Below are positions 61,228-64,000 of a stretch of 64,000 bases of DNA, piece after piece (the first letter of the stretch is position 1; every line of letters starts with the position of its first letter). Under the pieces are notes generated by a model. That model did not search any database, had not been told where the DNA came from, and worked only from the letters and a program-made list of their open reading frames with translations. A program made the translations under genes and the position numbers. Source of the DNA: an uncultured Alphaproteobacteria bacterium (GTDB lineage Bacteria > Pseudomonadota > Alphaproteobacteria > MPNO01 > UBA2964); NCBI GenBank assembly GCA_943787225.1, contig CALSLP010000001.1, positions 496,001-560,000 of the forward strand, read 5' to 3'.

Positions 61228-64000
61228 TCATGTAAGTTGAAGTGCCTGATCTACAAGGTCGGCCTGTTCTCTGGCATGCCGTTTCGCCAGACCCGTTGCC
61301 GGAGAGGCTGCCTCAGCCCGCCCTGCATAGCTCGGGCGTTTTGCAACGCTGTCGATTTCTTCCAGCAACGCCTCAATACGCCGATCAACAAAGGTCCAAG
61401 CGCCCATATTGGCTGGCTCTTCCTGACACCAAACAACATCCGCATTTTTGTACCGAACCAACTGTTCCTTGAGGGAAACATTCGGGAATGGGTAGAGCTG
61501 CTCAACCCGAATAATGGCTATATCCTCAATCCCGCGCGCGTTTCTCTCGGCATAGAGATCGTAATAGACCTTGCCGGAGCACAGCACGACACGCTTTACC
61601 TTGTTATCCTCGGCCTGTTTGTCCGCTTCAGGCAGAACTCTATGGAAACAGGTACCTGGCCCCATATCCTCGAGTGTTGAAACGCAAAGCTTATGGCGCA
61701 ATAGCGATTTAGGCGTCATCACGATCAAAGGTTTGCGGAAGTTTCGGTGGATTTGGCGGCGCAACACGTGGAAATAATTCGACGGCGTCGTCGGCATCAC
61801 AACCTGCATATTATCTTCGCCGCAAAGCTGCAGATACCGTTCCAGCCGCGCCGAAGAATGTTCCGGCCCCTGCCCCTCATAGCCATGCGGCAAGAGCATA
61901 ACAATGCCAGACATCCGCAGCCATTTGCTTTCCGCCGACGCAATAAATTGATCAATAATAACCTGTGCGCCGTTGGCGAAATCACCGAACTGAGCTTCCC
62001 ACATGACCAGCGCATCTGGCTCAACCAGGCTAATGCCGTATTCAAACCCAAGGACGCCGGCCTCTGAGAGGGGGCTGTTATGAGCGACAAAACGCGACTG
62101 CCCCTCAGAAATATTCTCCAGTGGGACGTAGTTCTCTTCCGTCTCCTGATCGATCAGATAAGAATGGCGCTGTGAAAATGTGCCGCGCTGCACATCCTGT
62201 CCGGCGAGTCGAACCAGATGTCCCTCCTGCACCAGACTGCCAAATGCCAGGGCTTCGCCCGTCGACCAGTCAATGCCCTCACCCGTTTCGATCATCTTCG
62301 CACGGGCATCTATGATACGTCTGAGCTTCGGATGCAGGTTGAAGCCTTCAGGGACAGAGACCAGCGCCTGGCCGACTTTTTTGAGCGTTTCTGCTGGCAA
62401 ATCCGTCGTGCCGCGACGTTCTTCCAGCGTCGGTGCGACGTTGATATGCGACCACTTTCCATCCAGCCAATCCGCTTTATTAGGCTTAAACGTCGTGGCC
62501 GTCTCAAAATCTTCATTGAGCTGGTCTCGCAGGCGGTCGGTCATCGACTTTGCCTGCGCCTCGGTTATCGCGCCTTCAGCGATGAGCCGCTTTTCATAGA
62601 TCGTTCTGGTACTAAGCTGCTTGGCAATTGCCTTATACATCAAAGGCTGTGTGAAAGACGGTTCATCGCCTTCGTTGTGACCAAACCGGCGATAACACCA
62701 CATGTCGATCACAACATCCTTGCGAAATTCCTGACGGAATTCTGTTGCAATACGAGCAACATGGACGACGGCCTCCGGGTCATCGCCATTCACATGGAAA
62801 ATCGGTGACTGCACCGTTTTCGACACATCAGACGGATAGGGTGATGAACGTGAATCTCGTGGATTGGTCGTAAACCCAATCTGGTTATTGACGATAAAGT
62901 GGATCGTGCCTCCGGCACGGTATCCCCGAACATCTGACAGGGCGAAGGTTTCAGCGACCAGCCCCTGCCCGGCAAAGGCAGCATCACCATGCATCAGAAT
63001 ACCGAGAACCCGACGCCGTTCCTTATCTTTTAGCTGATGTTGCTTGGCCCGAACCCGTCCGACGATGACCGGGTCCACCGCTTCAAGATGCGACGGGTTT
63101 GGCGACAGGGAAAGGTGAACATTTTTCCCATCAAAGGTGAGATCCGCTGATGTCCCAAGATGATATTTTACGTCGCCAGAGCCTTGTACTTCCTCAGGAT
63201 TCGACGACTGCCCCTGAAACTCAGACAGTATCGCGACATACGGCTTCTTGAGAACATTCGTCAGAACGGATAAACGGCCGCGATGCGGCATGCCGATGAC
63301 CACTTCCTCAATACCGAGCTGACTACCGCGTTTTAAAATCTGTTCAAGCGCGGGGATCAGGCTTTCGCCACCATCGAGACCAAATCTCTTTGTTCCCGGG
63401 TACTTCACGTTCAGAAAATTCTCGAAACCTTCAGCTTCCGTGAGACGTTCAAGAATCGCTTCCCGTCCGCGCTGCGTAAATTCCGTGCGGTTGTGGCTTT
63501 CCTCGATCCGTTCCCGAATCCACTGCTTCTGATCCGGTTCCTGTATGTGCATAAATTCGACGCCAATGGTGCCGCAATAGGTTTGCTGCAGGCGCTCTAA
63601 TATTTCGCGCAGCGTCGGGTTTTCGAGCCCAAGCACATTGTCGATAAATATATTCTTGTCGAGATCAGCTTCGGTAAAGCCATATGACCGGTAATCAAGC
63701 TCTGAATTTGCCTCATGTTGATAAAGCCCTAAGGGATCCATATTGGAGGCGAGATGCCCGCGTACCCTGTAGGAACGGATAAGCATCAGCGCATGTAATG
63801 AATCGACCGTTTCCTGTCGGCTTTCTTCAGACGTTACAGAGGCCGCGTGCCCGTTGGATTTCGGCTTCTCGGCCTCTTCGGCGACACCCACAACACGGCT
63901 AGCGCGCGGCGCCCAACTGGCCCCTTTCAAAGATTTTATGACATTGGGCGCTTCGTCAGATAGCTCTGCGAAGAAACGCTGCCATTCGGCATCAACCGAC
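61228..64000 (-). CDS. sucA: 2-oxoglutarate dehydrogenase E1 (N-terminus off window)
   Basis: The gene is open to the window edge: codons upstream of an internal TTG at 63930 read VDAEWQRFFAELSDEAPNV, the usual SucA N-terminal region, so only about the first 20-40 residues are missing. Key parts are SYRVRGHLASNMDPLG, GMPHRGRLSVL with an active-site His, the thiamine diphosphate motif HGDAAFAGQGLVAETF with NNQIGFTT, and LLPHGYEGQGPEHSSARLERYL. The enzyme decarboxylates 2-oxoglutarate in the TCA cycle and transfers succinyl to SucB. It heads the sucA-sucB-lpd operon. Confidence 0.96.
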   Translation of the reverse strand, partial: SVDAEWQRFFAELSDEAPNVIKSLKGASWAPRASRVVGVAEEAEKPKSNGHAASVTSEESRQETVDSLHALMLIRSYRVRGHLASNMDPLGLYQHEANSELDYRSYGFTEADLDKNIFIDNVLGLENPTLREILERLQQTYCGTIGVEFMHIQEPDQKQWIRERIEESHNRTEFTQRGREAILERLTEAEGFENFLNVKYPGTKRFGLDGGESLIPALEQILKRGSQLGIEEVVIGMPHRGRLSVLTNVLKKPYVAILSEFQGQSSNPEEVQGSGDVKYHLGTSADLTFDGKNVHLSLSPNPSHLEAVDPVIVGRVRAKQHQLKDKERRRVLGILMHGDAAFAGQGLVAETFALSDVRGYRAGGTIHFIVNNQIGFTTNPRDSRSSPYPSDVSKTVQSPIFHVNGDDPEAVVHVARIATEFRQEFRKDVVIDMWCYRRFGHNEGDEPSFTQPLMYKAIAKQLSTRTIYEKRLIAEGAITEAQAKSMTDRLRDQLNEDFETATTFKPNKADWLDGKWSHINVAPTLEERRGTTDLPAETLKKVGQALVSVPEGFNLHPKLRRIIDARAKMIETGEGIDWSTGEALAFGSLVQEGHLVRLAGQDVQRGTFSQRHSYLIDQETEENYVPLENISEGQSRFVAHNSPLSEAGVLGFEYGISLVEPDALVMWEAQFGDFANGAQVIIDQFIASAESKWLRMSGIVMLLPHGYEGQGPEHSSARLERYLQLCGEDNMQVVMPTTPSNYFHVLRRQIHRNFRKPLIVMTPKSLLRHKLCVSTLEDMGPGTCFHRVLPEADKQAEDNKVKRVVLCSGKVYYDLYAERNARGIEDIAIIRVEQLYPFPNVSLKEQLVRYKNADVVWCQEEPANMGAWTFVDRRIEALLEEIDSVAKRPSYAGRAEAASPATGLAKRHAREQADLVDQALQLT

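Overview
The window looks like chromosomal DNA of an alphaproteobacterium, probably Rhodospirillales-like. This rests on gene order: rplU-rpmA-obgE-proBA-nadD-rsfS-rlmH-gpmI-envC-ctpA-yibQ-rppH, an atpHAGDC operon without the Fo genes next to priA, tal-DUF484-xerC, and sucA-sucB-lpd. The lineage is inferred from synteny and was not tested by alignment.

Layout. 1-7.9 kb: a purine-degradation locus. On the minus strand are puuE-type allantoinase, a ureidoglycine/glyoxylate-type aminotransferase, xdhA, xdhB, uraD and puuD (cut by the window edge); hydroxyisourate hydrolase is on the plus strand. Together these can take hypoxanthine/xanthine through urate, hydroxyisourate, OHCU and allantoin to allantoate and an ureidoglycine-type step. 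7.9-16.6 kb: a secreted fascin-like beta-trefoil protein broken by a 17-bp tandem duplication, a UbiD-type decarboxylase, a hybrid sensor kinase with a frame break before its receiver domain, and a KefB-type antiporter split by an IS3-family element. 16.6-21.5 kb: a DUF1116 (AllG/YlbE-like) protein, a xanthine-dehydrogenase-family molybdenum subunit and an amidohydrolase.

21.5-27.8 kb: a selenium locus. SenB-type selenosugar synthase lies tail to tail with a flavoprotein-SelD fusion. The fusion ends an operon with a PhnD/PhnC/PhnE-type ABC transporter of the putative selenate (oxyanion) class. Together they suggest uptake of a selenium oxyanion, formation of selenophosphate and formation of a selenosugar. 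SenA, which would complete selenoneine, is not in the window. 28.0-30.5 kb: a small accessory islet (a DUF4238 protein and a PD-(D/E)XK-like unknown) near tRNA-Ser(CGA). 30.9-44.7 kb: a MetE-like methyltransferase followed by core ribosome, proline, NAD, glycolysis and cell-envelope genes. 44.7-51.4 kb: glnK/amtB and the F1-ATPase operon. 51.6-58.5 kb: priA, transaldolase, DUF484, xerC, two paralogous TauD-type dioxygenases and a small membrane protein. 58.5-64 kb: lpd, sucB and sucA of the 2-oxoglutarate dehydrogenase complex, with sucA cut by the window edge.

Sequence quality. atpA carries six single-base homopolymer insertions within about 700 bp, and xdhB carries one more of the same kind. 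Removing the extra base restores a normal protein each time, so these are most likely consensus errors. The IS insertion, the 17-bp duplication and the sensor-kinase break are different in kind and more likely real.
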